A stretch of DNA of 64,000 nucleotides from Geobacillus sp. 46C-IIa (lineage in GTDB: Bacteria; Bacillota; Bacilli; Bacillales; Anoxybacillaceae). Within the stretch, counting starts at the first letter, position 1. Each line of letters starts with the position of its first letter. The notes beneath the pieces were generated by a model. It saw nothing but the letters and a program-made list of their open reading frames with translations. It was not told the DNA's origin and did not search any database. The stretch covers positions 588,001-652,000 of the forward strand of contig NZ_CP061474.1 in the NCBI RefSeq assembly GCF_014679505.1. The letters are read 5' to 3'. This document shows positions 1 through 8,882 of this stretch, piece after piece. The translations under genes and the position numbers were made by a program.

Positions 1-577
1 TCATACGGCCCGCGTTCCGCCGGGCAGCACAGTCGCGGTCGTCGGCGCTGGCGGCGTCGGGTTCAATATCATTCAAGGAGCTGCGCTAGCGGGGGCGAAA
101 CAAATTATCGCTATTGATGTCGTCGAGGAAAAACTGGCGATGACGAAAACGTTCGGGGCGACGCACACCGTAAACGCCCGCGAGGACGATGCCGTCAGCG
201 CCGTGCTCGACTTGACCGACGGCGTCGGCGTCGACTATGCGTTTGAGGCGATCGGCCGTCCAGAGACGATGGCCGACGCATACAACATGGCGAGAAAAGG
301 AGGGATGACGGTCATCGTCGGCATCGCCGCGCCGCATGAAACGGTGGAGATCAACGCCTTTTCGCTGCCGTCCCAATCGAAAACGTTGACCGGTTCTTGG
401 CTTGGCCAAGGCAATCCGCCGGTTGACTACCCGAAGCTCTTGGATTTATGCGCGGCGGGAAGGTTGAAGCTCGAGCCGCTCATCAGCGCCGTCTATTCGC
501 TCGGCCAAATCAACGACGGGTTCGCCGCCTTAAAGAGCGGACAAAACATTCGCGGCATCATCCGCTTTGAAGAATGA
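1..577 (+). CDS. Zinc-type alcohol dehydrogenase, C-terminal part (5' end outside window)
   Basis: The open frame runs in from the window edge and stops with TGA at 575-577, giving about 191 C-terminal residues of a medium-chain dehydrogenase. The cofactor-binding half is present: a Rossmann glycine motif (VVGAGGVGFN) near the start, then the acidic end of the second strand (AIDVVEEK), which suggests NAD(H). The catalytic zinc domain lies upstream of the window. Family knowledge: oxidation of an alcohol to an aldehyde or the reverse. It is followed on the same strand by an SCP2-like protein, an aldehyde dehydrogenase and an R2lox oxidase, so an oxidation route for a lipophilic alcohol is plausible, but this is inference. 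Confidence 0.85.
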   Translation, partial: HTARVPPGSTVAVVGAGGVGFNIIQGAALAGAKQIIAIDVVEEKLAMTKTFGATHTVNAREDDAVSAVLDLTDGVGVDYAFEAIGRPETMADAYNMARKGGMTVIVGIAAPHETVEINAFSLPSQSKTLTGSWLGQGNPPVDYPKLLDLCAAGRLKLEPLISAVYSLGQINDGFAALKSGQNIRGIIRFEE

Positions 578-728
578 GATGAAAAGCCGCACCGCGCGCG
601 TTCGGGTGAACAACCAAGAGAAGCTGTTCGGCGGTCGGAAAGAGAGCGTTCTCTTCATCCTTGGACAAAAAGCGGGCAACCAAGGGGATCGAAAAACGTG
701 AAACGATCGAGACGAGAGGGGGATTGAC

Positions 729-1157
729 ATGCCGGTGTTTCAAAGCGAACAGGAAGTATACGACGTTCTCGGCCGCTTTTTTGAAAAGGTGGCGGAGACG
801 GACGAGTCAAAGGAATTGATCGCCTCGACGGAGCTAAGCCCCGGCTATGACGCGTATGTTCAATATATTTTTCATAAGCCGGAAGCGAAAATTACGTGGA
901 TGGAAGAATATGGAAAATTGAAAATTGTCTGCGGCGAAACGGAATTGCGCCCGGAGCTCGTGTTTGAGCAGACGGCGGATGTCGGGCATAAGTTTTGGCT
1001 TGGGAAGCTCGACTTGCAGCAGGCGCTCGCCCGCCAGCAAATCAAAGTGCAGGGGCCGCTTGTGAACGCCTTGAAAGTATTGCCGCAGCTTGACGCCATT
1101 TACCCGGCGTACCGCGAATATTTGCAGGAAATCGGGCGGAGCGACTTATTGCCATAG
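729..1157 (+). CDS. SCP2 sterol-binding domain protein
   Basis: A 142-residue cytosolic protein with the size and pattern of a single SCP2 domain: amphipathic N-terminal helices, a central beta segment (YGKLKIVCGETELRPELVF), then a hydrophobic C-terminal half (LNALKVL-type helix). SCP2 domains bind lipids or acyl chains in a hydrophobic cavity. The ATG at 729 follows a GAGAGGGGG-type ribosome site. It lies between an alcohol dehydrogenase and an aldehyde dehydrogenase, which suits a carrier for a hydrophobic substrate. The fold assignment rests on pattern only, and the substrate is unknown. Confidence 0.7.
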   Translation: MPVFQSEQEVYDVLGRFFEKVAETDESKELIASTELSPGYDAYVQYIFHKPEAKITWMEEYGKLKIVCGETELRPELVFEQTADVGHKFWLGKLDLQQALARQQIKVQGPLVNALKVLPQLDAIYPAYREYLQEIGRSDLLP

Positions 1158-1274
1158 CAGGCGGGCTTGGGGAATGCAGGCCGGGATGTCGCGAAGAACG
1201 CTGCAAGCACTTGAAAACGCGCTGCCTCCATCGGCTTTGCGCCCGATATAGCGGTTGGGAAAGGAGAAACGACG

Positions 1275-2765
1275 ATGATTTCTGTGAACACAACAGAAGC
1301 TGGTTTATGGATAGGAGGGGAATGGCAGCCGGCGGCGGATGGCGCGATGTTCGACGTCATCGACCCGGCGACAGGCCAAGTGACGGCCCGTGTGGCCAAC
1401 GCCGGGGAAACAGATGTCAACAAGGCGGTCGCCATCGCCGAAGAGGCGTTTTCGGACCGGCGTTGGCTCTCGATTGCGCCGCTCGAGCGCGGGCGCATCT
1501 TGCGGCGCATCGCCGAACTGATCCGAAAGCATCATGATGAGCTCGCGCAGCTGATGACGCGGGAAAACGGCATGCCGATCAATCAAGCGCTGTTTATTGA
1601 AATTCCGCTCGCCGCCGACTGCTTCGACTTTTTCGCCTCGCTCGTCGTCAAGCCGCAAGGGGAGGTGCTGCCATTTTCCGTCGCTGGCTCGTCGCCGGAT
1701 TACATGGCATGGACGGTGAAAGAGCCGATCGGGGTGGCTGGGCTCATCACCCCATGGAATTTTCCCCTCTTGATGCCGACGTGGAAAATCGCCCCGGCGC
1801 TGGCGGCGGGCTGTACGATGGTGTTAAAACCGGCGCCGGAAACGCCGCTGACGGCGTTGAAGCTTGCTGAGATTTGCCATGAGGCCGGCGTGCCGGAGGG
1901 CGTCATCAACGTCTTGCCTGGACTCGATGAGGCCGGAAAAGCGCTCGTCAGCCACCCTGGGGTGCCGAAAATCGCATTTACCGGCGAAACGGCAACCGGA
2001 CGCCACATTTTGCAAGCGGCCGCCCCCCACATTAAGCGGGTGACGCTTGAGCTCGGCGGGAAGTCGCCGAATATCATCTTTGCCGACGCTGACTTGGAAC
2101 AGGCGGCGAAAAGCGCGCTGTTTGGCGTGTTTTACAATTCAGGGCAAGTGTGCCAGGCAGGAAGCCGCATTTTAGTCGAACGGCCGGTTTACGAAACGTT
2201 TGTCGAGCTGTTGGCCAGCAAAGCGAAAAAGCTGAAAGTCGGCCCCGGCGCGGATGCGCGCAGCGACCTTGGCCCCGTCATCAGCCGGGAGCAATACGAG
2301 AAAGTGTTGCGCTACATTGACATCGGCAAGCAGGAAGGGGCGAGGCTCGCGGCGGGAGGGAGCGCGTTGGTCGGGCTTGGCGGAGGCTATTTCATCGAAC
2401 CGACGGTCTTTGCCGATGTCAAGCCGTCGATGGGCATCGCCCGTGAAGAAATTTTCGGGCCGGTCGCCGCTGTCATCCCGTTTCAAGATGAAGAGGAAGC
2501 TGCCTCCATTGCCAACGATACGATTTACGGCTTGGCGGCGGCGGTTTGGACGAACGACATCAAACGGGCGCTCCGCCTCGCTCGGCGGGTGAAAAGCGGA
2601 ACCGTCTGGCTCAACACGTACCAAGTGCTGTCGCCGACCGCGCCGTTTGGCGGCTACAAGCAAAGCGGCCTCGGCCGCGAGCTTGGCATGCAGGCGCTTG
2701 ACGCCTATCTCGAGACGAAAACGGTCATTTGCGATTTGAACGATCGGCCGATGACCTTGTTCTAA
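1275..2765 (+). CDS. NAD(P)-dependent aldehyde dehydrogenase
   Basis: A 496-residue protein of full family length. Visible motifs are the cofactor-site PWNFPLLMPTWK, the general-base glutamate in VTLELGGKSPNI, the nucleophilic cysteine in NSGQVCQAGSR and the late EEIFGPV motif. The reaction is irreversible oxidation of an aldehyde to a carboxylate with NAD(P)+, through a cysteine thiohemiacetal. An AAGGAG site sits just before the ATG. It follows the SCP2 gene by about 120 bases and precedes R2lox, so it probably finishes an alcohol-to-acid route begun by the upstream dehydrogenase. Substrate specificity cannot be read from the sequence. Confidence 0.93.
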   Translation: MISVNTTEAGLWIGGEWQPAADGAMFDVIDPATGQVTARVANAGETDVNKAVAIAEEAFSDRRWLSIAPLERGRILRRIAELIRKHHDELAQLMTRENGMPINQALFIEIPLAADCFDFFASLVVKPQGEVLPFSVAGSSPDYMAWTVKEPIGVAGLITPWNFPLLMPTWKIAPALAAGCTMVLKPAPETPLTALKLAEICHEAGVPEGVINVLPGLDEAGKALVSHPGVPKIAFTGETATGRHILQAAAPHIKRVTLELGGKSPNIIFADADLEQAAKSALFGVFYNSGQVCQAGSRILVERPVYETFVELLASKAKKLKVGPGADARSDLGPVISREQYEKVLRYIDIGKQEGARLAAGGSALVGLGGGYFIEPTVFADVKPSMGIAREEIFGPVAAVIPFQDEEEAASIANDTIYGLAAAVWTNDIKRALRLARRVKSGTVWLNTYQVLSPTAPFGGYKQSGLGRELGMQALDAYLETKTVICDLNDRPMTLF

Positions 2766-2782
2766 AAGAAACGATCAGCTGT

Positions 2783-2922
2783 TTAGAAGGATGGTGAAAA
2801 ACGGCTGTCACGAGCAAATCAGCGGCATTTTGCCAAAAAAGAAGGCTGATTTCGCAAAGTTTTTCTAATTGAGAAATAGATGGAACTAGCAGTGTGTTGT
2901 ACGAAATCACCAGCCTCTTAGA
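2783..2922 (-). repeat. Dispersed 139-bp repeat, copy A (reverse orientation)
   Basis: The reverse complement of this block aligns almost base for base with 49444-49582 and closely with 12340-12478. All three start CTANGAGGCTGGTGA-like and end TCACCNTCCTTCTA-like, forming imperfect terminal inverted repeats. It fills the gap between the aldehyde dehydrogenase stop and the R2lox start. No protein is evident inside it. The structure resembles a MITE or a structured intergenic repeat. Confidence 0.85.
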
Positions 2923-3010
2923 GAATGCGCAGCAAGGACGACGCGTTTTTGCTTTCCGCGGCATGACGGGCCGATTCATGGCAGCCGAACTTGACAAGGA
3001 GGGGAATGAG

Positions 3011-3925
3011 ATGGTCCATCATGACGGTTTTCAAACGGTGAAAGGAACGATCGATTGGGAGCATCCGATGTACAAATTGTATGAAAAAGCGAAGCGGAAT
3101 GGGAAATGGAACCCGGCCGACATCGATTTCAGCCAAGACCAGAAGGATTTTGCCAGCTTGACGAGCGAAGAAAAAATTTCCGCGCTGCCGCTCGTCGCCG
3201 GCTTTTCCGCCGGAGAAGAGGCGGTGACGCTCGATATTTTGCCGATGGCCAACGCCCTCGCGCGCCAAGGGCGGCTTGAGGATGTCCTGTTTTTAACGAC
3301 GTTTATGCACGATGAAGCGAAACATGTCGAGATGTTTTCCCGCTGGCAGCAAGCCGTCGGCATCGGGCAAATGGACTTGTCCGTCTTTCATAACGACCAT
3401 TACAAACGCATCTTTTACGAAGCGCTGCCGGAAGCAATGAACCGGCTGTATGCCGACGACTCGCCGGAAGCAGTCATCCGCGCCGCCACCGTCTACAACA
3501 TGATCGTCGAAGGGACGCTCGCCGAATCGGGGTATTATACGTTCCGGCAAATTTACAAAAAAGCCGGGCTGTTCCCGGGTCTTTTGCAAGGCATCGACTA
3601 TTTGAACATGGACGAGGGCCGCCATATTCAGTTCGGCCTGTACACGATCCAGCGGCTCGTCAACGAAGACGAGCGGTATTACGATTTGTTCATCCAATAT
3701 ATGGACGAATTATGGCCGCATGTTGTCGGCTATGTCGCCTATTTGACCGAGCTCGGACAGCGCCAGCAGCAGCTCGCCCGCACGTATGCGCTCGAGATCG
3801 ACTATGACATGCTCAACCGCTATGTCGTCAAACAGTTCAACATTCGCAAAAAACAAATCAGCCGAGCGAAGCGGTATGACAGCGTCGAGGAGCTGGAAAA
3901 AACGTTGAGCGAGGCGGAACGTTGA
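3011..3925 (+). CDS. R2-like ligand-binding oxidase (R2lox), Mn/Fe
   Basis: Starting at the ATG at 3011, with AAGGAGGGG six bases upstream, the protein has 304 residues and reads as the G. kaustophilus R2lox characterised structurally. All six expected metal ligands are present: E69, E102 and H105 (DEAKH), E167, E202 and H205 (DEGRH). V72 and Y162, the partners of the Tyr-Val ether crosslink known in this protein, are also conserved. R2lox resembles the ribonucleotide reductase R2 subunit but carries a Mn/Fe cofactor and a bound long-chain fatty acid; it performs two-electron oxidations and its natural substrate is unknown. An upstream in-frame extension to 2894 would read through repeat A and lacks a ribosome site. 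It is often misnamed RNR beta subunit. Confidence 0.95.
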   Translation: MVHHDGFQTVKGTIDWEHPMYKLYEKAKRNGKWNPADIDFSQDQKDFASLTSEEKISALPLVAGFSAGEEAVTLDILPMANALARQGRLEDVLFLTTFMHDEAKHVEMFSRWQQAVGIGQMDLSVFHNDHYKRIFYEALPEAMNRLYADDSPEAVIRAATVYNMIVEGTLAESGYYTFRQIYKKAGLFPGLLQGIDYLNMDEGRHIQFGLYTIQRLVNEDERYYDLFIQYMDELWPHVVGYVAYLTELGQRQQQLARTYALEIDYDMLNRYVVKQFNIRKKQISRAKRYDSVEELEKTLSEAER

Positions 3926-3959
3926 AAATCGAAGCAAGGTTGCCGACAGGGGGATGAAG

Positions 3960-5198
3960 ATGGCGGAACGCTTGAGAAAACTTGTCGCCCTTTCCGTTGT
4001 GGCTGTTTTGGCTGCTGTCGCCGGCTGGCTGTTGGGCGGCGCCGGCCGAGCGGCGGCGGAAGGACAGGAAAGAGAAGGATTTGTCATTCATGCCGATCAA
4101 GTGGTGGGGACGATCGATTTAGGAGGAATCGTTCTCAAAGCGCCGGTCGTTTTAACGGGAGATATGCCGATCGCCTTTATGCAAGCGAAAATATACGGGA
4201 TGACATTGACGAAACAACAAACGATCGCCGGGCGCACCGTGTCGTTTACGTTCCACACCGATCAAGTTGCGCGGACGAAATGGATGAAAATGAGAGTGAA
4301 AAAAATGGAGATCGGTGGGCTGTGTACGGACGGCGTGCCGCTTGTTGAGCAATGTTTGAAAGATGTAACGGTCGTGGCGACGGAACTGACAGCCGATGAG
4401 CTTGCCATTCCGCAGCTATCGGCGCAGGCAGCGTTTGGAACGGCTTCCGCGGATGGCGGCAGTTCGATGAAATCAGATGGAGGCCAACTGCCAGAGACAT
4501 CAACGAAAACCGACCAGCCGGCTGCACCGTCATCAGAACAAAAGCCAACCGCGCCATCGGAACCGAGCGTGTCACCGAACGAACCGTCTTCTACAGCGCC
4601 GGGCAGGGAACCGGTGGACGGAAGCGGCAACGGATCAGGGGATGGAAGCGATCCATCATCCACCCCACCGGCGCCTGGAAACGAAGAAGCGCCATCAAGC
4701 CCGACTGCTCCTGCCGAGCCGCCGTCAACCATCCCTCCTCCAGCGCCTGACTCGGTGGGCGGGTTGATCGAGGAAGTGAAAGACGAACAGAAAAAAACGA
4801 GCGAGCTGATCGATCAAATCAGCGACGCGGTGACATCCGCGGCAAGCGAGAAGACGCTCGATGGCATCGAGCAGCTGATCCGCAGCCAGACGGAGCAGCT
4901 GACGGAACAGCTGGAACAAATCGATGCTATCTGGCAACAGACAAATGAACAGTGGAAGAACATGCAGCAGGAGTTAAGAGAGCATAAGCCGCCGGATGAG
5001 GCAGGGAGCGGACGACGGCTGCCGACGCAGGAATTGCTCGCGCCGCTTTCCGATGCGGGAGAAGGAAAGGGGATGATCGAACAGGTGACGGAACGCATTC
5101 AACAGTATGAAGCGCAGCTTGAACAGCTTGAGAAAGTGAAACAACAGCTCGAACAACAGAAAAATGAGCTGAAACGCTGGATGCGGGCGCTGCCTTAA
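3960..5198 (+). CDS. Secreted or membrane-anchored protein with N-terminal beta domain and C-terminal coiled coil
   Basis: I do not recognise a named gene. The ATG at 3960 is preferred over 3954 because the AGGGGG site at 3948-3953 is then six bases away. About 412 residues: a hydrophobic N-terminus (LVALSVVAVLAAVAGWLLGG) that looks like a signal or anchor, a roughly 125-residue domain with a Cys pair (GLCTDG, EQCLKD), a Pro/Ser/Glu/Gly-rich linker over about residues 160-265, and a Gln/Glu-rich coiled coil to the end. The N-terminal domain loosely recalls DUF6230-type secreted proteins of actinobacteria; that is a guess. It starts 34 bases after R2lox, so it may be cotranscribed. A cell-surface stalk is plausible. 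Confidence 0.7.
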   Translation: MAERLRKLVALSVVAVLAAVAGWLLGGAGRAAAEGQEREGFVIHADQVVGTIDLGGIVLKAPVVLTGDMPIAFMQAKIYGMTLTKQQTIAGRTVSFTFHTDQVARTKWMKMRVKKMEIGGLCTDGVPLVEQCLKDVTVVATELTADELAIPQLSAQAAFGTASADGGSSMKSDGGQLPETSTKTDQPAAPSSEQKPTAPSEPSVSPNEPSSTAPGREPVDGSGNGSGDGSDPSSTPPAPGNEEAPSSPTAPAEPPSTIPPPAPDSVGGLIEEVKDEQKKTSELIDQISDAVTSAASEKTLDGIEQLIRSQTEQLTEQLEQIDAIWQQTNEQWKNMQQELREHKPPDEAGSGRRLPTQELLAPLSDAGEGKGMIEQVTERIQQYEAQLEQLEKVKQQLEQQKNELKRWMRALP

Positions 5199-5297
5199 AA
5201 GCTTGGCGAAGGGCAAAGGCCTTCTCAAAGCAACAGACGGGCGCGCAAAAAGAGAATCCCGTGCATAGCGGCGTGTCCGCTTCCCTTCCCATCTTTT

Positions 5298-5434
5298 CTG
5301 GAAGACTGGTGAAACACGATTATTTCTGCCGGGTCGATGGAGTTCGTCGGGAAGGAAGAGCTGATTTTACAAAGCTTCTCAGCTTGAGAAAGACCAGCTT
5401 TGAGCTGCTTTTTCATGAAATCAACGTCTTTCTG
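5298..5434 (-). repeat. Diverged copy D of the 139-bp dispersed repeat
   Basis: The ends match copy A (CTGGAAGACTGGTGAAA against TTAGAAGGATGGTGAAA; GAAATCAACGTCTTTCTGGAG-like against GAAATCACCAGCCTCTTAGAG-like) and the length is nearly identical (137 bp), but the interior has drifted. It lies in the 370-base gap between the stalk-like gene and the convergent LuxR-type gene. Membership is inferred from termini and spacing. Confidence 0.5.
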
Positions 5435-5517
5435 GAGCAAGAAAAGGCAGTGCGCCGGATTCGCGCTGCGCCAGCTGCCGAAAAGGGGCGTTTCCCTTTC
5501 GATGGCGGCGCATGACG

Positions 5518-5546
5518 AAAAAAAAGCGGCGCGCTGCTTTTTTCTT
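5518..5546 (-). terminator. Intrinsic terminator of the LuxR-type gene
   Basis: An A-run, a GC-rich stem (AAAAAAGCGGC pairing with GCTGCTTTTTT with one wobble) and a T-run form a possibly bidirectional terminator between the convergent genes. Confidence 0.7.
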
Positions 5547-5567
5547 GGCGCCAAGGGGGAGAGGGCT

Positions 5568-7079
5568 TCAAATAATGCCGTCGCGGATCGCTTTCACAAT
5601 GGCCTCCGTCCGATTTTTGGCGTTCATTTTTTGCAAAATGGCCGACACATAGTCGCGCACCGTATACTCGCTTAAATGAAGCCGTTTTGCGGCCTCATAG
5701 GTCGACGCGCCTTCGGCGACGAGCTTCAGCACCTCGATTTCCCGCGGCGACAAGTGAGGCGTTGATGGAACGAGCTCTGGACGGCCGCCGCTGAATTTCG
5801 CCAGCACCTCCCCGGCGCTTTGGCCGAATTTCATGACCGCGGTGAAAATGTCGCTCGACAACGTGAACGGGCGCCCAGGGCCTTGATCCAAAATGGCCGC
5901 ACCGATGAGCCGGTTTTCTGACGGGGCGTAAATCGGGGCGATGACGATCGATTCGAGTTGGAATTGCTCCACATATTTCGCTGGCAGCCCTTCCGCCGCG
6001 TCGGACAAGTAGATGGGCGGCACATTCGCTATATGACTGCCGAGCAGCTGCAACTGCTGCACGTACTGTTTAATGAGCGGCAAAGCGTTGATGTTCTCGC
6101 GAATGTTTTTGATTTGCTCGTTGTCAAGTTTGTATCCGTAAAGCCCGAATCCGCTTTCATTCTCGCTCGAGTAGGCGAACAGCGCGCAGCGTTCAAACGG
6201 CAAATAGGCGACAAAGCCGGACGAAATGTATTCCACCGCCTGCTGCAATGATTTCGCGCGCATGATCCATCGATCGAATAAAATGACGGCATCTTTCCAA
6301 AGTTGGTCTTGTTTCGTTTGCTCAAGCGCCATTCCCCCGGCGTGAAACAATTCGAACGAATGAAGGAGAAACGGAAGGACTTGATGATCCGTTTCATCTG
6401 TGCAAAACAAGAAAACGCTTTCCTCCCACGGAAGCGGAATGACGCGTTTCTTTCCTCTCGCCTTTGGCATATAGGCAAGCAACTGTTCCCCCAGGGAAAA
6501 AATGGTGTCAGCTTCCAATATGTGAATAGCTGTCGGCAGCCACTCTGTTTCTCCGTATAGTTTTTTGACGTAAAAGCGGCCGTCCATCTTGTCCAGTTCG
6601 GCGATCCAATGGATGGGCATTTGTCTTGAGGCGGCGAGCTGTTCCAAAAACCGGCCGATGTCCGGCTGGCCGTCGAACGTTTGGGAAAAGGCGGATTCAT
6701 ATATTTTAGAAAACAAATATTGCACCGCTTGGTGGTCATGAAACGTGCTGTCGGGCGCGGATTGGACGACCTCATGGACTGCATTTTCGAGCAGGGTGAA
6801 CACGAAAGTCATTTTGTTGGATGGCGCAAAATGGGGATGACTCCGCCAGGCGTCGCCCACTGCTTTCAGCCATTCGCCAGTCCCGCTGCCCTCTTCAAAC
6901 AGTTGATGGGAAAACAAGTCCATGGCAGCCCCGAACGATTCGGCAGCCGTATGTTGCTTCGTTTCAAGCTCGCACCATTTTTCCTTCCAACGAGCGGCGA
7001 TTGAGCTGTGATGCCGTCGGATGACCGCTACTCCCTCCTGCAAAATCGCGTTCAGTTTTTCGTGCAACGTACGGTGCAC
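5568..7079 (-). CDS. LuxR-family transcriptional regulator with GAF-like sensor region
   Basis: About 504 residues from a GTG start at 7079, which has a CCCTCCT complement (AGGAGGG) seven bases upstream. Longer in-frame starts to 7199 lie in AT-rich promoter-like sequence. The last 65 residues form a LuxR/GerE helix-turn-helix (LSPREIEVLKLVAEGAST, then the recognition helix in LSEYTVRDYVS). The middle part (around 300-430) reads like a GAF-type ligand domain (FERCALFAYSS, SIVIAPIYAPSENRLIGAAILD). No receiver aspartate is seen, so it is not a two-component regulator. It is divergent from moaB across about 240 bases of AT-rich DNA. The signal sensed and the genes controlled are unknown. Confidence 0.8.
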   Translation of the reverse strand: MHRTLHEKLNAILQEGVAVIRRHHSSIAARWKEKWCELETKQHTAAESFGAAMDLFSHQLFEEGSGTGEWLKAVGDAWRSHPHFAPSNKMTFVFTLLENAVHEVVQSAPDSTFHDHQAVQYLFSKIYESAFSQTFDGQPDIGRFLEQLAASRQMPIHWIAELDKMDGRFYVKKLYGETEWLPTAIHILEADTIFSLGEQLLAYMPKARGKKRVIPLPWEESVFLFCTDETDHQVLPFLLHSFELFHAGGMALEQTKQDQLWKDAVILFDRWIMRAKSLQQAVEYISSGFVAYLPFERCALFAYSSENESGFGLYGYKLDNEQIKNIRENINALPLIKQYVQQLQLLGSHIANVPPIYLSDAAEGLPAKYVEQFQLESIVIAPIYAPSENRLIGAAILDQGPGRPFTLSSDIFTAVMKFGQSAGEVLAKFSGGRPELVPSTPHLSPREIEVLKLVAEGASTYEAAKRLHLSEYTVRDYVSAILQKMNAKNRTEAIVKAIRDGII

Positions 7080-7319
7080 CGCTTTTCCCTCCTCTCGCCA
7101 AATGGCTTCTTTCGTTTCAACAGTCACTATAGTTTCTGTATTAATATTATAACAATTCAGTCTATTATATAACAAATATTTTTGCCCAAAAGTGTACAAG
7201 AAAGGCGGCTGGCTTCATTGAGCCAACAAGAGGCCGTCGGCACGACGCGCTGTGTTGGCGGCAGGGCCGACTGATTTTTGCTATACTATAGCCAACAACA
7301 AACAAAGGAGGGGAAAACG

Positions 7320-7841
7320 ATGAGCACGATCCAACATAAACAAGAAGCCCCGAAAACCGTCCGCTGCAAAGTCATCACCGTCAGCGACACGAGAACCGAG
7401 AAAACCGACCGCAGCGGCCGGCTGATGATCGAGCTGCTCGCGGAAGCCGGGCATGAGGTCGTCAGCTATGAGATCGTGAAAGATGAAGCGGACGCCATTC
7501 GCGAGGCGGTGCTGGAGGGCTGCCGCCGCCTTGATGTCGACGCGGTGCTCACCAATGGCGGCACCGGCATCGCTAAGCGTGATGTGACGATTGAAACGGT
7601 CGGCGCGCTGCTCGAGAAAGAACTCGTCGGCTTTGGCGAGCTGTTCCGCTTCCTAAGCTACACCGAAGACATCGGCGCCGCCGCCATGCTGTCGCGCGCC
7701 GTCGCCGGCGTGGCGATGGACACCGCCGTCTTTTGCACCCCCGGCTCCACCGGCGCCGTGCGCCTCGCCATGACGAAGCTCATTTTGCCCGAACTTGGGC
7801 ATGTGGTGCGGGAGATTCGGAAGGATGGGGAGAAGCAGTGA
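7320..7841 (+). CDS. moaB: Molybdenum cofactor biosynthesis protein MoaB
   Basis: 173 residues from the ATG at 7320, seven bases after AAAGGAGGGG; an in-frame start at 7278 lacks a ribosome site. The MoaB/Mog fold is visible: VITVSDTRTEKTDRSG near the N-terminus, the LTNGGTGIAKRDVTIE molybdopterin-binding loop around residue 80, and FCTPGSTGAVRLAM near the end. Family role: adenylation of molybdopterin before molybdenum insertion (MoaB/MogA type). In B. subtilis moaB sits beside argG; here it is separated from argGH by the truncated synthetase and a hypothetical gene. A partial modA molybdate-transport gene lies at the far end of the window. Confidence 0.92.
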   Translation: MSTIQHKQEAPKTVRCKVITVSDTRTEKTDRSGRLMIELLAEAGHEVVSYEIVKDEADAIREAVLEGCRRLDVDAVLTNGGTGIAKRDVTIETVGALLEKELVGFGELFRFLSYTEDIGAAAMLSRAVAGVAMDTAVFCTPGSTGAVRLAMTKLILPELGHVVREIRKDGEKQ

Positions 7842-7876
7842 GAGATGTGTTTAACGAAAGGAGAACATCAGCGGAG

Positions 7877-7908
7877 AAGAGGATGCCCCGCAGCGGGCAT
7901 CCTCTTTC
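7877..7908. terminator. Bidirectional terminator between moaB and the synthetase remnant
   Basis: A ten-base-pair stem (GAGGATGCCC with GGGCATCCTC) flanked by A-rich and T-rich runs lies between the convergent moaB and synthetase frames. Confidence 0.8.
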
Positions 7909-7913
7909 ACTCA

Positions 7914-8870
7914 TCAAGCTTTGATGGACTTTTCCCTCTCTTGGTTGCGCAGGATGAAGCGCTGGATTTTGCCGCTCGGCGTTTTCGGGAGTTCGGCGAC
8001 AAATTCCACTTCGCGCGGGTATTCATGTTTGGATAAGCGCGTTTTGACGAACAAGGACAGCTCTTCGGCCAGCTCGTCCGACGGCGCAAAGCCTTCTTTC
8101 AGCACGACAAACGCTTTGACGATTTCTCCTTTGACGGGATCCGGCTTCCCGACGGCGGCCGCTTCGACGACGGCCGGATGCTCAAGGAGGCAGCTTTCGA
8201 TTTCAAACGGTCCGATGCGGTAGCCGGCGCTTGAAATGATGTCATCCGCCCGCCCTTGGAACCAGAAATACCCGTCTTCGTCTTTGGTCGCCAAATCGCC
8301 GGTCAAAAACCAATGGCCGACAAGCCGTTCGGCGGTTTTTTCAGGGTCTTTCCAATACCCTTTAAAGACGTTTGGAATCGAGTTGGTGTTAAAGGCAATT
8401 TGTCCGACTTCGCCATCGGCGACCGGATTTCCATTCTCATCGAGCAAGGCGATGTCAAAGCCCGGAAGCGGCCATCCCATCGAGCCCGGACGGATGTCCA
8501 TCGCGGCGGCGTTGAGGTTTCCAATCAACATCAACGTTTCCGACAAGCCGTAATGATCGTGGATCGTGACGCCCACATGCTCTTGGAAAAAGCGAATGAC
8601 TTCCGGATTGAGCGGTTCGCCGGCTGAGCTCATGGCGCGCACGTTCAGCTGATAGCGGCGGATGACGTCCGCGCCGGCCGCCGCCATCGCCCGGTACGCG
8701 GTCGGGGCATACGCAAAGTTCGTGACGCCGTATTTTTCCATCAAGGAATAGCACGTTTCCGGTTGAAACGGCCCTTCATAAAAGACGATCGGCACGCCGA
8801 ACGCCATCGGCGCAAAGGTGCAAAAGATCAACCCGTACGCCCAGCCCGGGTCGGCCCCGCCGAGAGTCAA
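7914..8870 (-). pseudogene. Acyl-CoA synthetase (AMP-binding), 5'-truncated
   Basis: The frame encodes the last ~318 residues of an acyl/acetyl-CoA synthetase that is normally about 530-550 long. Present are HYGLSET (A5), WFLTGDLATKDEDGYFWFQGR-like A7, GRADDIISSAGYRIGP (A8) and the catalytic lysine motif PKTPSGKIQR (A10). Missing is the whole N-terminal half, including the ATP P-loop. Upstream of a possible TTG at 8870 the reading frame meets a TGA five codons away, in AT-rich DNA unlike its neighbours. Without the P-loop it should not adenylate a substrate. It is best read as a gene beheaded by deletion or insertion. Confidence 0.85.
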
Positions 8871-8882
8871 ATTAATAATAAT

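Noticed and set aside
2894-3010. N-terminal extension of R2lox
   Set aside because: Would translate the end of repeat copy A, lacks a ribosome site and adds nothing found in known R2lox; the ATG at 3011 is well placed.
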